This document shows positions 43,701 through 52,304 of a stretch of 64,000 nucleotides of DNA, piece by piece (the stretch's first letter is position 1; every line of letters starts with the position of its first letter). The position numbers were made by a program, and so were the translations under genes. The notes below the pieces were generated by a model, which ran no database searches, had not been told where the DNA came from, and saw only the letters and a list, made by a program, of their open reading frames with translations. This DNA is from G963665545 sp963665545 (GTDB lineage: Bacteria; Pseudomonadota; Gammaproteobacteria; Xanthomonadales; SZUA-36): positions 372,001 to 436,000 of the forward strand of contig CAXXKZ010000013.1 of NCBI GenBank assembly GCA_963665545.2, written 5' to 3'.

Positions 43701-44180
43701 TCAATCATTGGAAACTGTTGTTGCTACTTTAATGTCGTGGCTGGCGGGATCAAGTCCCATGTCCCTGTAGTACCGGAATTTGTCTCTCGAATGCGCTCTG
43801 TCCTGCTGGCTGAACGGCACGATTTCGAGAATTCTTTGGAATCGGTCGGGTTCGGTGACAGCACCGGCCGTCAGGTTGATCATTACGGCGCCATCGGGCT
43901 CAAGATGCGCAAACTGATCCGGGGTGCCCAGGATGACGGGTGCCTTACGCCCTTTGGCTGCGCCTGCATTGGGAATGGCGAGTCGGTGTGGTAGAAAACG
44001 GCCGCTTGGAAGCTCCCACATCAGGGCATCCAGAGCTTGCAGCTCTTCAAATGATGTCACGGCCACACGGATGTGACCCCCTTTTTCCCACGCCATCAGT
44101 GCCAGGCGGCAGGCGAGATGTGGTGCTGCCTGGGTTGCGCTCTGCAAAACGTAGAAGTCAACCTGGCAGCGGCTGGACAT
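43701..44180 (-). CDS. holC: DNA polymerase III chi subunit
   Basis: The 159-residue protein has the HolC pattern. VDFYVLQSATQAAPHLACRL and ALMAWEKGGHIRVAV lie near the N-terminus, ALDALMWELPSGRFLPHRL in the middle, and PVILGTPDQFAHLEPDGAVM followed by INLTAGAV near the end. The C-terminal RDKFRYYRDMGLDPASHDI extends it slightly. Chi links the clamp loader to single-stranded-DNA-binding protein. The gene lies between pepA and valS as in E. coli. Confidence 0.92.
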   Translation of the reverse strand: MSSRCQVDFYVLQSATQAAPHLACRLALMAWEKGGHIRVAVTSFEELQALDALMWELPSGRFLPHRLAIPNAGAAKGRKAPVILGTPDQFAHLEPDGAVMINLTAGAVTEPDRFQRILEIVPFSQQDRAHSRDKFRYYRDMGLDPASHDIKVATTVSND

Positions 44181-44184
44181 GTTG

Positions 44185-45672
44185 TCAGCCTGAGCCCCTT
44201 TCGCTGGCGGTAATCAGGTACTGGGTCAGCAAGCCCACGGGTCTGCCCGATGCGCCGTCCTGGTTATCCCAACTGAACGCCGTGGCCGCTACATCGATGT
44301 GGGCCCAGCGCTGCTCAGTGGCGAAACGCGAAAGAAAGCAAGCCGCCGTGATGGTGCCGGCGGCCGAGCCACCGACATTCTTCATGTCGGCATAGGGTGT
44401 ATCCAGTTGTGATTGGTATTCATCCCACAACGGCAGGCGCCAGGCCCTGTCGACAACCTGCTCTCCTGCCTCGATCAGGTCTGCTGCCAAATCTTCGTCA
44501 TTACTCAGCAACCCGGATGCATGGGTGCCCAATGCGACCCGGACTGCGCCGGTCAGCGTTGCAACATCCACCAGAGTCACCGGATCAAGCCGTTCGCTCC
44601 AGGTCATGGCATCACAGAGAATCAAACGCCCTTCGGCATCGGTATTGAGCACTTCAATGGTTTGGCCCGACATGCTGGTCAAAATATCGCCAGGTCTGTA
44701 AGCGGCAGCGTCCGGCATGTTCTCGACTGCAGGCACAATGCAAACCAGATTCAAGGGTAGATTGAGTTGTGCGCAGGCCATCATTGCCCCCATGACGCTT
44801 GCCGCGCCGCACATGTCGTACTTCATCTGGTCCATGCTGGAAGGCGATTTCAGAGACAAGCCGCCTGAGTCGAAAGTAATTCCCTTGCCCACGAACACAT
44901 AGGGTCGGTCGTGCTGGGCGGCGCCCTGGTAAGAGAGCACAATGAGTTTCGGCCGGTTGGTGCTGCCTTGGGCCACGCCAAGCAGGGCGTTCATGCCCAA
45001 CTCGTTCAGCCGGTCCTCCTCGAGCACCTCCAGTTCTACCGACTGGAAGCCCGCAGCCAATTCGGCGGCCTCATCTGCCAGGAAGGCCGGATTGCAGATA
45101 TTGGCAGGCAAATCGCCGAGATAGCGTGCTTTGAGAATGCCGCTGGCCATTGCGGCCGCTTGATCCAAAACGTTCTGAAAACTGTCGTCGGCGTGGAAGG
45201 ATACACTTTTAAGCGGTTTCGGATCGTCTTCCTTCACGGCCTTTGTAGCCGTATAAATATAGTTTGCGCACTGTACGCCCAACGCCGCCTGTCGCAATCG
45301 CCATTGAGGCTTGCTGCCGCCAAACGTCTGTGCATGCAGGCACACATGGGCGTTGCCGGCCGGCCCATCGCGTAGCGCTGCCCCGGCTGCGCGACAGGCC
45401 CGGTCGAACCGGGGGGCAGATAGTTTTTCAATTTTGCCAAAACCAATGATCAAGACACGGCGCGCTTGCACACCGGCCAAGGCATGCAGGGTGGTCACTT
45501 TTCCAAGCCCGGTGTTAATGTCGCAAGACGAAACCATCGCTTTGAGCACGCCGCCACTGGCGCTGTTGATCCGCTCAGCCGCTTCATTCAATGCGTCATG
45601 CGCGCAAACGCCGAGCACCAGACAATCGCTGTCTACTGTTTCCGGGGAATTGTTGTTCAGGCTAAGTTGCAT
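44185..45672 (-). CDS. pepA: Leucyl aminopeptidase (cytosol aminopeptidase)
   Basis: The 495-residue M17 peptidase has an N-terminal macro-like domain and a C-terminal catalytic domain. The metal and catalytic residues lie in FVGKGITFDSGGLSLK (about residues 255-270), KYDMCGAASVMGAM, and the family signature NTDAEGRLILCDAMTW (about 335-350). In E. coli PepA also acts as a DNA-binding cofactor in Xer recombination. xerD lies 9 kb away here. It is the first gene of pepA-holC-valS and is divergent from lptFG. Confidence 0.95.
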   Translation of the reverse strand: MQLSLNNNSPETVDSDCLVLGVCAHDALNEAAERINSASGGVLKAMVSSCDINTGLGKVTTLHALAGVQARRVLIIGFGKIEKLSAPRFDRACRAAGAALRDGPAGNAHVCLHAQTFGGSKPQWRLRQAALGVQCANYIYTATKAVKEDDPKPLKSVSFHADDSFQNVLDQAAAMASGILKARYLGDLPANICNPAFLADEAAELAAGFQSVELEVLEEDRLNELGMNALLGVAQGSTNRPKLIVLSYQGAAQHDRPYVFVGKGITFDSGGLSLKSPSSMDQMKYDMCGAASVMGAMMACAQLNLPLNLVCIVPAVENMPDAAAYRPGDILTSMSGQTIEVLNTDAEGRLILCDAMTWSERLDPVTLVDVATLTGAVRVALGTHASGLLSNDEDLAADLIEAGEQVVDRAWRLPLWDEYQSQLDTPYADMKNVGGSAAGTITAACFLSRFATEQRWAHIDVAATAFSWDNQDGASGRPVGLLTQYLITASERGSG

Positions 45673-45841
45673 ATGGAATCCTGGTGCACGGTGGTTCAGC
45701 TAAGCGCGACATTCTACAAGAATTGTTTGCAAAATCGGTTTTAATTTGGAGGCCCCAGGATAACTGCTAGACTGAGCCATCTGGCGTTAGTGCTCTGTCA
45801 GCCTTACAAAGTAGGATCAGTGGAATGCCGCAGAGACTGAT

Positions 45842-46918
45842 TTGATCATTCTCCAACGATACATTTTGCGCGAATGGTTTTGGACATTCCTGGCCGTGCT
45901 CATCGTGTTGCTGGTGGTTATGGTCGGGGTCACACTGGGCGATATCCTCAATGACATTGCGGGCGGCAGGTTGCCCGCAGGTCTTATCGGCATGCTGTTG
46001 TTGTATAAGCTGCCGGACGTACTCAGTACGATCGTCCCGCTGGCCATGTTTACCGCAGTCATTTGGGGGCAAGGGCGCCTCTACCGGGATCAGGAAATGA
46101 CCGTGATGCGCGCCAGCGGCTTTAACTGGAGACTCCTGCTCAGGCCGCTTTTAAACCTGGTTTTGCCGGTGGCAGTGGTGTTGTTGATGATTGATCTGTT
46201 TTTGTCACCAGCTGCGTCTTCTTCCATGCAGCAGCGATTGGAAAAAGCCTTTCGAAACGCTTCCGAATGGGGGCTACAGGCAGGGCGATTTCACATCCTT
46301 CAGGGTGGTGACCTGGTCATTTATGTCGAGGCGGTCGAAGACGATGGCCGCACGCTTAAGCACGTATTCATCCAGCACCGCGACAATCGGCGGGACCAGA
46401 TTTGGATCGCCGACAAGGGATATTACTGGCTGGATGAGAAAAATGGGGACCGTTACCTGACTCTGGAAAACGGTCAGATCACCGAGGGATTGCGCAGGAA
46501 GCTGGACTTTAACATCGTGCGCTTTAAGCGCAATGATCTGCGGCTGCCTGAGCCCGAAGAACGGGTGCGCGGCATTCCGCTGGAGGCCCGGCCCACCAGG
46601 GATGTAATGCTGTCGGATAAACCCGCCGCCGCGGCCGAAATTCAATGGCGGGTTTCACCGGCAATCGCTATCGTGGTGCTTGGTTTTTTGGCTATTCCGT
46701 TGTCGCATACGTCGCCTCGCGAAGCGCGCGGCGGGCGCCTATTGCTCGGAATACTGACCTATGCGGTGTACGCCAACGCCCTTGTCATGTCCAGAAGTCT
46801 CATCGAACGGGAGGTCCTGTCACCATCGATTGGCTTGTGGTGGGTACACTTGCTGATTGTTCTTGCTGCGTTGCTGTGGTTGCGCACGCAAGGCCGGGTT
46901 GCGGGTAAACGAAGTTGA
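45842..46918 (+). CDS. lptF: LPS export ABC transporter permease LptF
   Basis: The 358-residue permease has six predicted helices around a periplasmic jellyroll domain. It begins ILQRYILREWFWTFLAVLIV. LYRDQEMTVMRASGFNW (about 80-96) is the coupling-helix signature, and the periplasmic domain spans about 120-265. The TTG start is chosen because homology begins at IILQRY and no ATG precedes it. LptF with LptG and LptB extracts LPS from the inner membrane. It overlaps lptG by four bases. Confidence 0.93.
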   Translation: MIILQRYILREWFWTFLAVLIVLLVVMVGVTLGDILNDIAGGRLPAGLIGMLLLYKLPDVLSTIVPLAMFTAVIWGQGRLYRDQEMTVMRASGFNWRLLLRPLLNLVLPVAVVLLMIDLFLSPAASSSMQQRLEKAFRNASEWGLQAGRFHILQGGDLVIYVEAVEDDGRTLKHVFIQHRDNRRDQIWIADKGYYWLDEKNGDRYLTLENGQITEGLRRKLDFNIVRFKRNDLRLPEPEERVRGIPLEARPTRDVMLSDKPAAAAEIQWRVSPAIAIVVLGFLAIPLSHTSPREARGGRLLLGILTYAVYANALVMSRSLIEREVLSPSIGLWWVHLLIVLAALLWLRTQGRVAGKRS

Positions 46919-48000
46919 TCAAGCAGGTCGATCGTTACGTAGGCACTGCCGCCCTGACCGGTACGTTGGTGATCTGGCTGGGTTTGACGCTCCTGTTCAT
47001 GGTCTTTGCCTTGCTCAATGAACTACGCGGGGCAGAAAACCAATTCGGAACGGCCGACGTATTTTGGTATGTCGCCATGATGTCGCCAAAAATGGCCTAC
47101 CAGATGTTCCCCGTATCTGCATTGCTGGGCACGTTGACCGGCGTTGGTGCGCTGGCGGCTGCCAACGAACTGGTTGCATTCAGAACCGCCGGTGTCTCCC
47201 GCATGCGGCTCGCCGGCGCGGCTCTGGGTGGCGTACTGGTGCTCACGATTGGCGTTATGGCGATTGGCGAATGGGTGGTGCCGGAGGCCGAGCAAAGGGC
47301 ACGCGCCTTCAAGAGAAGCGAAACCACCGGCCGTCAGATTATTGGCGGGCCGCGCGGAATGTGGGTACGGGAGGGCAACAACATCGTCAATATTCAATTG
47401 CCGGTGTTGTCGACCGGACAGGCAGGCCCTGCGGTCGAATTCAACCAGGTTGTCATCTATGGATTTGACGATTCGCTGCGGCTTGAATCCATTACGCGGG
47501 CCGCTCAAGCCGCACATAGCGAGAATGGTTGGGAATTGCAGCGGGTTTATTCCGTCGAGTTCAATGAACAAGGCGCGCGTCGTACCCGTAGCGCGACGCG
47601 AGAATGGTCGACGGAAGTCAAACCTGAATTGCTGGATTCGGCCGTGACCCGCCCTTGGCGCCTGTCGATCCGGTCGCTGATTGCTTACCTGGACTATCTG
47701 CGTCAGAACAGCCTGGATGAGCGCATTTACCTGGCGGCATTATGGGAAAAGATTTTTTATCCGCTGACTGCGATTGCCCTGGTGCTGGTCGGTATGCCGT
47801 TTGTGTTCAGTTCCACCCTCAGCCACAACCTCGGTGTCAGACTGTTCGTGGGCATGACGATCGGCGGGGCGTTCATGATTATTAACGAGGGCGTGCAGAA
47901 CTACTCCAGTGTTTATCGACTGTCGCCGTTGCTGTCCAATCTGGTGCCCTCGTTGCTCCTCGGGCTGGCGGCCATCATGGCCCTGCGCCGCTCTGTCTGA
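46915..48000 (+). CDS. lptG: LPS export ABC transporter permease LptG
   Basis: The 361-residue partner of LptF has the same layout. It starts KQVDRYVGTAALTGTLVIWL, and NELVAFRTAGVSRMRLAGA (about 82-100) is the coupling segment. TIGVMAIGEWVVPEAEQRARA follows as two joined motifs, and KIFYPLTAIALVLVGMPFVF marks the C-terminal membrane part. TTG start within a TTGA overlap. Its stop is followed after five bases by the 77-bp repeat. Confidence 0.94.
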   Translation: MIKQVDRYVGTAALTGTLVIWLGLTLLFMVFALLNELRGAENQFGTADVFWYVAMMSPKMAYQMFPVSALLGTLTGVGALAAANELVAFRTAGVSRMRLAGAALGGVLVLTIGVMAIGEWVVPEAEQRARAFKRSETTGRQIIGGPRGMWVREGNNIVNIQLPVLSTGQAGPAVEFNQVVIYGFDDSLRLESITRAAQAAHSENGWELQRVYSVEFNEQGARRTRSATREWSTEVKPELLDSAVTRPWRLSIRSLIAYLDYLRQNSLDERIYLAALWEKIFYPLTAIALVLVGMPFVFSSTLSHNLGVRLFVGMTIGGAFMIINEGVQNYSSVYRLSPLLSNLVPSLLLGLAAIMALRRSV

Positions 48001-48005
48001 GGTAA

Positions 48006-48082
48006 GGAGTCTCGCTTCCCTCGGCAATTGCTCCTACATTGCTCTACCTCCTGCATCCCTGCAGTCGTGCTCCCGCCTGCGG
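48006..48082 (+). repeat. 77-bp interspersed repeat, copy 1 at locus C
   Basis: It begins GGAGTCTCGCTTCCCTCGG and ends TCCCGCCTGCGG, and is base-for-base identical to the copy at 48212-48288. It contains the short dyad CTGCATCCCTGCAG. It starts five bases after the lptG stop, just as the inverted copy at locus A lies four bases from the cysB stop. Confidence 0.93.
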
Positions 48083-48151
48083 CGGAAGGCGGCTGCGCTT
48101 GACTGCATCTAACTTAGTCTGGCTTCGCCAGCCATGGCCGGCAAACGAGAA

Positions 48152-48184
48152 GGGTACGGTTTCGCCGCAGGCGAAGAAGTGCCC
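48152..48184 (+). repeat. GCA-loop hairpin module at locus C
   Basis: Bases 48153-48184 are identical to 25061-25092 at locus A. The hairpin TTCGCC-GCA-GGCGAA lies at 48161-48175 and is flanked by GTACGG and GAAGTGCCC. It lies between the two 77-bp copies. Confidence 0.88.
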
Positions 48185-48211
48185 TGGGAGTGCCGAGCCG
48201 AGCCTGCGGCT

Positions 48212-48288
48212 GGAGTCTCGCTTCCCTCGGCAATTGCTCCTACATTGCTCTACCTCCTGCATCCCTGCAGTCGTGCTCCCGCCTGCGG
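48212..48288 (+). repeat. 77-bp interspersed repeat, copy 2 at locus C
   Basis: Identical to 48006-48082, in direct orientation 206 bases away. Complete identity points to recent duplication or gene conversion. Confidence 0.93.
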
Positions 48289-48335
48289 TTCCACTGGAAC
48301 AAATCATTACGCCCACAAGAATTCTGCACGGCGCA

Positions 48336-48543
48336 GGAAATCTCCCCGGCCCGTACCACTCAGTGCGACGTAAAGGATGCCGAGCGCCGACAAGCGACTG
48401 GGTCGCCGAGCCAGGGATGGCTCGACGAGGCGACACGGAACAGGATGTTCCGTTGGAGCCGACCCACCAAGCGCGGAGAAGCGAGGGTAGCCCGAATGGC
48501 CATCCGTCTGGAGCACTGAGTGGTACGGGCCGGGGAGATTTCC
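48336..48543. repeat. Stem-loop repeat element with 119-bp core and locus-specific arms (locus C)
   Basis: Perfect 31-base inverted repeats (48336-48366 and 48513-48543) enclose a copy of the 119-base core at 48373-48491, inverted relative to locus B. The arms share only the outer GGAAA with those of locus B and are otherwise unrelated, yet each pair is self-complementary. Core stems are kept (ACGGAACA-GGA-TGTTCCGT). A second core stem reads CGAGCCA/TGGCTCG here, slightly different from locus B. No protein gene is supported in 48001-48572. Confidence 0.86.
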
Positions 48544-48572
48544 GGTGCTCGGCGCTTCCCTTCAATTGGCGT

Positions 48573-49022
48573 TTATCGCTGTGGTTTCTCTTCTTGCGAG
48601 TTGATTTTTACCAGCCTGGTGCGGCTCGCAATATCGTGCCATGTGCGTGCATTTGGCTCGAACAAAGACCAGAGAAACCCCAGGCCTGCTGCTGCGGCCG
48701 ACAACAACGATACGCAGAAGCGAATTCCGCATGCGCGCCAGCCCGGCGTTCCTGATATTTCATCAACGATACAAATCTTCCAGGCCCGCATCCCCAGGGT
48801 CTGCCCGCCTTTGTGCCAGCACCATGCCAAGTACATAAACCAAATCGCCACCAGATAACCGGTGTATAGGGAATCCCGCAGCGCCATCGTTTCCCCATCC
48901 AAAAACACCAATGCAATTGCGCCGGCCGCCATCAGGATGGCGACCAGCACAACGGCGTCGTAGACCATGGCCAACAGTCTGCGCCACAATCTACAGGGCT
49001 CGCCACAGGGTTTTGTAATCAT
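48573..49022 (-). CDS. RDD family membrane protein
   Basis: The 149-residue protein has the RDD pattern: CRLWRRLLAMVYDAVVLVAI at the first helix (the R..D positions), a second helix around 52-70 (YTGYLVAIWFMYLAWCW), GGQTLGMRAWKICIVDE, and a third helix around 100-118. RDD proteins are small polytopic membrane proteins, some of them linked to ion transport, with no fixed function. It starts at MITKPCGEPC and lies antisense to the direction of the TonB2-type operon that follows. Confidence 0.87.
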   Translation of the reverse strand: MITKPCGEPCRLWRRLLAMVYDAVVLVAILMAAGAIALVFLDGETMALRDSLYTGYLVAIWFMYLAWCWHKGGQTLGMRAWKICIVDEISGTPGWRACGIRFCVSLLSAAAAGLGFLWSLFEPNARTWHDIASRTRLVKINSQEEKPQR

Positions 49023-49163
49023 GTGTCAAAAGTCATGGTCTTTCTGGAATTGGACTATCAGTTTGGTTATGCTGACTGACCCGGGTATCAGAATTTGATC
49101 GAACAAGTTTACTCGCAAACTGATATCTGCACCTAAAAATCAGACCCAAACTGGAAACAGGCT

Positions 49164-49940
49164 ATGCCAAATTTACCTATGATTCGAATCGCCAGAACTT
49201 GCTTCTCGGCGGCTGCGCTAATTGCTGTCACCGGCAGCTTATATGCAGAGACGTTAAAGCCTTCCGTTGATGTGGAATCAAGAATCAATGTGGATGCTGC
49301 AGCGTCCCAAGGACGGATTAACACCCTGGCCCGACAAACGCAGGATCTACTGGCTGAATTCAGATCAGTCGTGAGAGAAACAGAAAGCCTCACAATTTAT
49401 AACGACAACCTCGAGCGTGTGGTGATCGATCAACGCGACGAAATCACCTCAATCACCTCTCAACTCGGAGGCCTTGAAGCAACCAATCGAGGGGTCGTGC
49501 CTCTGATGTTGGATATGATCGAGGCGCTGGACCAGATTGTTGAGGCTGATATCCCATTTCGCATCGAAGAACGGCGCGAAAGGGTAATTCGTTTGCGTGA
49601 CATGATGGACCAGGCTGAAGTGACGGCCTCGGAAAAGTATCGTCGCGTGATGGAAGCCTATCAAAGCGAACTGGAGTTTGGCAGAACCACCGAAGCCTAC
49701 TCTGATACGCTGCCTTCGACCGGCCAGACCGTCGCCTTTCTGCGGGTCGGCCGCACTCTGCTTGTCTATCAGACCAGCGACGGAATTAACACCGGTTGGT
49801 TCAACCCGGTCACGCGACAATATGAGTCGCTGCCGGACCGCTACCGGCTGGATGTCAAGGATGGGCTCGCCATTGCTCGCAATGAAAAGGCGCCTAATCT
49901 GGTTATGTTGCCCGCACCGGGGCCAGAGGTGGTGCAATGA
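49164..49940 (+). CDS. DUF3450 protein of a TonB2-type system
   Basis: The 258-residue exported protein (signal about residues 7-28, ending SLYAET) has a long coiled coil from about 45 to 100 (LARQTQDLLAEFRSVVRETE). A globular end follows with TVAFLRVGRTLLVYQTSDG and VTRQYESLPDRYRLDVKDGL. This matches DUF3450, whose genes usually head operons for TtpC-type ExbB, ExbB2, ExbD2 and TonB2. It overlaps the next gene by four bases. A periplasmic accessory role in energy transduction is inferred from context. Confidence 0.88.
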   Translation: MPNLPMIRIARTCFSAAALIAVTGSLYAETLKPSVDVESRINVDAAASQGRINTLARQTQDLLAEFRSVVRETESLTIYNDNLERVVIDQRDEITSITSQLGGLEATNRGVVPLMLDMIEALDQIVEADIPFRIEERRERVIRLRDMMDQAEVTASEKYRRVMEAYQSELEFGRTTEAYSDTLPSTGQTVAFLRVGRTLLVYQTSDGINTGWFNPVTRQYESLPDRYRLDVKDGLAIARNEKAPNLVMLPAPGPEVVQ

Positions 49941-51283
49941 GAACTTCCAAAATTCTGATCGCTTTCTCGTTGCTTCTGGCGGCAACTTGCCTCAGTGCCC
50001 AAACTCTTGATGAACTGGCGAAAATCGTCCGTGAGGCGGCAAATTCCGAAGCCAAAATCAATCAGGAACGAGAGGCGGAATTCGTTCGCGATCGCAACAA
50101 TCAACAGAAACTGCTGGCCGGGGCCAGGCAGGATCTGAAAAACGAAAACGCGCGCAGTGATCGCTTGCGAAGCGAATATGACAGCAACGAAAGGTCACTG
50201 GCCGAACTGGAAACGACCCTGGCCGAACGCATGGGCAACCTGGGTGAGCTGTTCGGTGTTGTGCGACAGGCCTCTGGAGACATCCAGGCCGCACTGGATG
50301 ACTCGATGGTGTCCGCGCAAATTTCAGGGCGGACTCAGTTTTTGTCCGACCTCGCTCAGCGCAGGGCATTGCCGACCGTTGCTGAATTGAGACAACTGTG
50401 GTCGGCCATGGTGACCGAAATCGCTGAGTCTGGCAAGGTCGTCACATTTACCGCCAACGTAGAGAGAGCTGATGGCCAGAGGGAGGACATGCAGGTGGTC
50501 AGGCTTGGCGTTTTCAACGCGGTTAGTGGCGGCAGGTTCCTCGACTGGGATACCAGCAAGAGTCGTGAGAATCTGATCGAGCTGGCCCGCCAGCCGGCCG
50601 CACGATTTGCCGCTATGGCCAGCGATCTGCAAAGCGCCTCAAGCGGAGAGATCGTTCCAATGGCGGTCGATTTTACCCGTGGCCAGATATTGCGGGCGGT
50701 TGTCCAGTCCAAGACTCCGATTGAGCGTGTCAAAGAGGATGGCGGTCCGGTGGGTTACGTCATTATTGGTGTGGGCCTGTTCGGACTATTGATGTGTTTG
50801 TGGAAGGCCTTTGCGCTCTATACCACAGGCGGCAAAATGTCCAAGCAGCTCAAGACTGAATCTGCCAACAAGAAAAATCCATTGGGGCGGGTCATGGCGG
50901 TATACACGGACAATCCCGATTCTGATATCGAAACGCTGGAACTCAAGCTGGATGAAGCCATATTGCGCGAGACCGCGCCGCTCGAAACTGGCCTGTCATT
51001 CATCAAGGTATTGTACGTTGTCGCACCGCTGCTCGGTCTGCTGGGTACTGTGGTGGGCATGATTGCCACTTTCCAGATGATCACCCTGTTCGGCACCGGT
51101 GATCCGAGAATGATGGCGGGCGGTATTTCAACGGCGCTGGTGACAACAGTATTGGGCCTGGTGGTTGCGATTCCCCTGACCTTGCTGCACAGCTTTTTGC
51201 AGGGTAAAGCCAAGTCGTTGATCCAGATGCTTGAAGAGCAGGCAGCAGGAATCATTGCGAGAATGGCGGAGCGCACTGGATGA
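49937..51283 (+). CDS. Long MotA/TolQ/ExbB-type proton channel protein (TtpC-like)
   Basis: The 448-residue protein has a signal peptide (ILIAFSLLLAATCLSAQ). A periplasmic coiled-coil region runs from about 25 to 110 (AKINQEREAEFVRDRNNQQ), then an extended domain to about 260. The MotA/TolQ/ExbB domain covers about 265-445, with helices at about 273-293, VLYVVAPLLGLLGTVVGMIA and ALVTTVLGLVVAIPLTLLHS. This layout is that of TtpC in Vibrio TonB2 systems, which is needed besides ExbB2. It is coupled to its neighbours by ATGA overlaps. Confidence 0.88.
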   Translation: MRTSKILIAFSLLLAATCLSAQTLDELAKIVREAANSEAKINQEREAEFVRDRNNQQKLLAGARQDLKNENARSDRLRSEYDSNERSLAELETTLAERMGNLGELFGVVRQASGDIQAALDDSMVSAQISGRTQFLSDLAQRRALPTVAELRQLWSAMVTEIAESGKVVTFTANVERADGQREDMQVVRLGVFNAVSGGRFLDWDTSKSRENLIELARQPAARFAAMASDLQSASSGEIVPMAVDFTRGQILRAVVQSKTPIERVKEDGGPVGYVIIGVGLFGLLMCLWKAFALYTTGGKMSKQLKTESANKKNPLGRVMAVYTDNPDSDIETLELKLDEAILRETAPLETGLSFIKVLYVVAPLLGLLGTVVGMIATFQMITLFGTGDPRMMAGGISTALVTTVLGLVVAIPLTLLHSFLQGKAKSLIQMLEEQAAGIIARMAERTG

Positions 51284-51804
51284 TCTGGATTTATGCAGGC
51301 ATCGGGTCGATCCGGGACTTCATGGAGCTTGGTGGCGATGTGCTGTGGGCCATCATGGTCGTGTTGTTACTGATGTGGACACTGATCATTGAGCGCTTGT
51401 GGTATTTCTACCGGATTCATCCGACGAAAAAACGCGAGATCATGACCACCTGGGAATCACGCGCCGACACCACGTCCTGGTATGCCAAGCGCATACGCGA
51501 CATGCTGATTTCACAGACCTCGGTGGCGCTGAAATCCAATATTGGCCTGATCAAGGCGCTCATTGCCATTTGTCCCCTGTTGGGTCTGATGGGTACAGTG
51601 ACCGGCATGATCACCGTGTTTGATGTGATGACATTCAGCGGCGGCAGTAATGCCCGTGCGATGGCAGCGGGTGTTTCGATGGCCACAGTTCCGACCATGG
51701 CCGGCATGGTGGCAGCGCTGTCGGGTGTTTATTTTGGCACCTGGCTGGAGCATATGGCGGGGGTCGAAACCGAAAAGTTAGAGGACCTGTTACAGCATCA
51801 CTAA
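51280..51804 (+). CDS. exbB: ExbB-type proton channel subunit
   Basis: The 174-residue protein is a short ExbB with three helices: about residues 15-38 (GGDVLWAIMVVLLLMWTLII), IKALIAICPLLGLMGTVTGM and TVPTMAGMVAALSGVYFGTW. Pentamers of ExbB form the proton channel with ExbD in the inner membrane. It is the ExbB2-like member beside the long TtpC-like protein. Its ATG overlaps the previous stop. Confidence 0.92.
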   Translation: MIWIYAGIGSIRDFMELGGDVLWAIMVVLLLMWTLIIERLWYFYRIHPTKKREIMTTWESRADTTSWYAKRIRDMLISQTSVALKSNIGLIKALIAICPLLGLMGTVTGMITVFDVMTFSGGSNARAMAAGVSMATVPTMAGMVAALSGVYFGTWLEHMAGVETEKLEDLLQHH

Positions 51805-51853
51805 TTATTATTTGTGACCATTAGACAAATGGCACCTGAAACGGAGTACTGGC

Positions 51854-52258
51854 ATGGCCAGACGGCACGCAAAATTTGATGATCCCGAAATCAACATCAC
51901 ACCGATGCTGGACATCGTCTTCATCATGCTTATATTTTTTATTGTCACCACATCATTCACCAAAGAGACGGGCGCCATGATTGTCAAGCCCGAGGCCGAG
52001 CAGTCCGTCGCTTTGAGGAATGGCACGATATTGATCGGTGTCAAACCCAATGACGATATCTGGATGAACAAGCGTGCAATTGAGATGCGCGAGGTGCGCC
52101 AGATGGTGGAACGCGCGAAAGCTGAAAACCCGGAAGGCAGTGTGGTCATCATTGCCGACAGGGGGTCGCGGATCGGTACCGTAACCCAGGTGATGGACCA
52201 GGTAAAACTGGCGGGCATTCAAGGTATTGCCCTATCAGCCGAGAAGCCCGGAGGTTGA
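51854..52258 (+). CDS. exbD: ExbD-type biopolymer transport protein
   Basis: The 134-residue protein has a single N-terminal helix with the proton-carrying Asp20 in ITPMLDIVFIMLIFFIVTTS. The periplasmic domain ends VTQVMDQVKLAGIQGIALSA, as in ExbD/TolR. It lies 49 bases after exbB and 46 before tonB. Confidence 0.95.
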   Translation: MARRHAKFDDPEINITPMLDIVFIMLIFFIVTTSFTKETGAMIVKPEAEQSVALRNGTILIGVKPNDDIWMNKRAIEMREVRQMVERAKAENPEGSVVIIADRGSRIGTVTQVMDQVKLAGIQGIALSAEKPGG

Positions 52259-52304
52259 GCGGGCATTCAATGCGCGTGACAAAACAGACCATGGTTGTTG
52301 AATT

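Noticed and set aside
48006..48288. Direct repeats with spacing, considered as a CRISPR array.
   Set aside because: Only two copies of 77 bases, far longer than CRISPR repeats, with no further units and no cas genes.
48039..48755. A 238-codon open frame over locus C, and smaller ones over loci A and B.
   Set aside because: They are made of repeat modules read through in one frame, run into the antisense of the RDD gene, and show no domain or plausible start.
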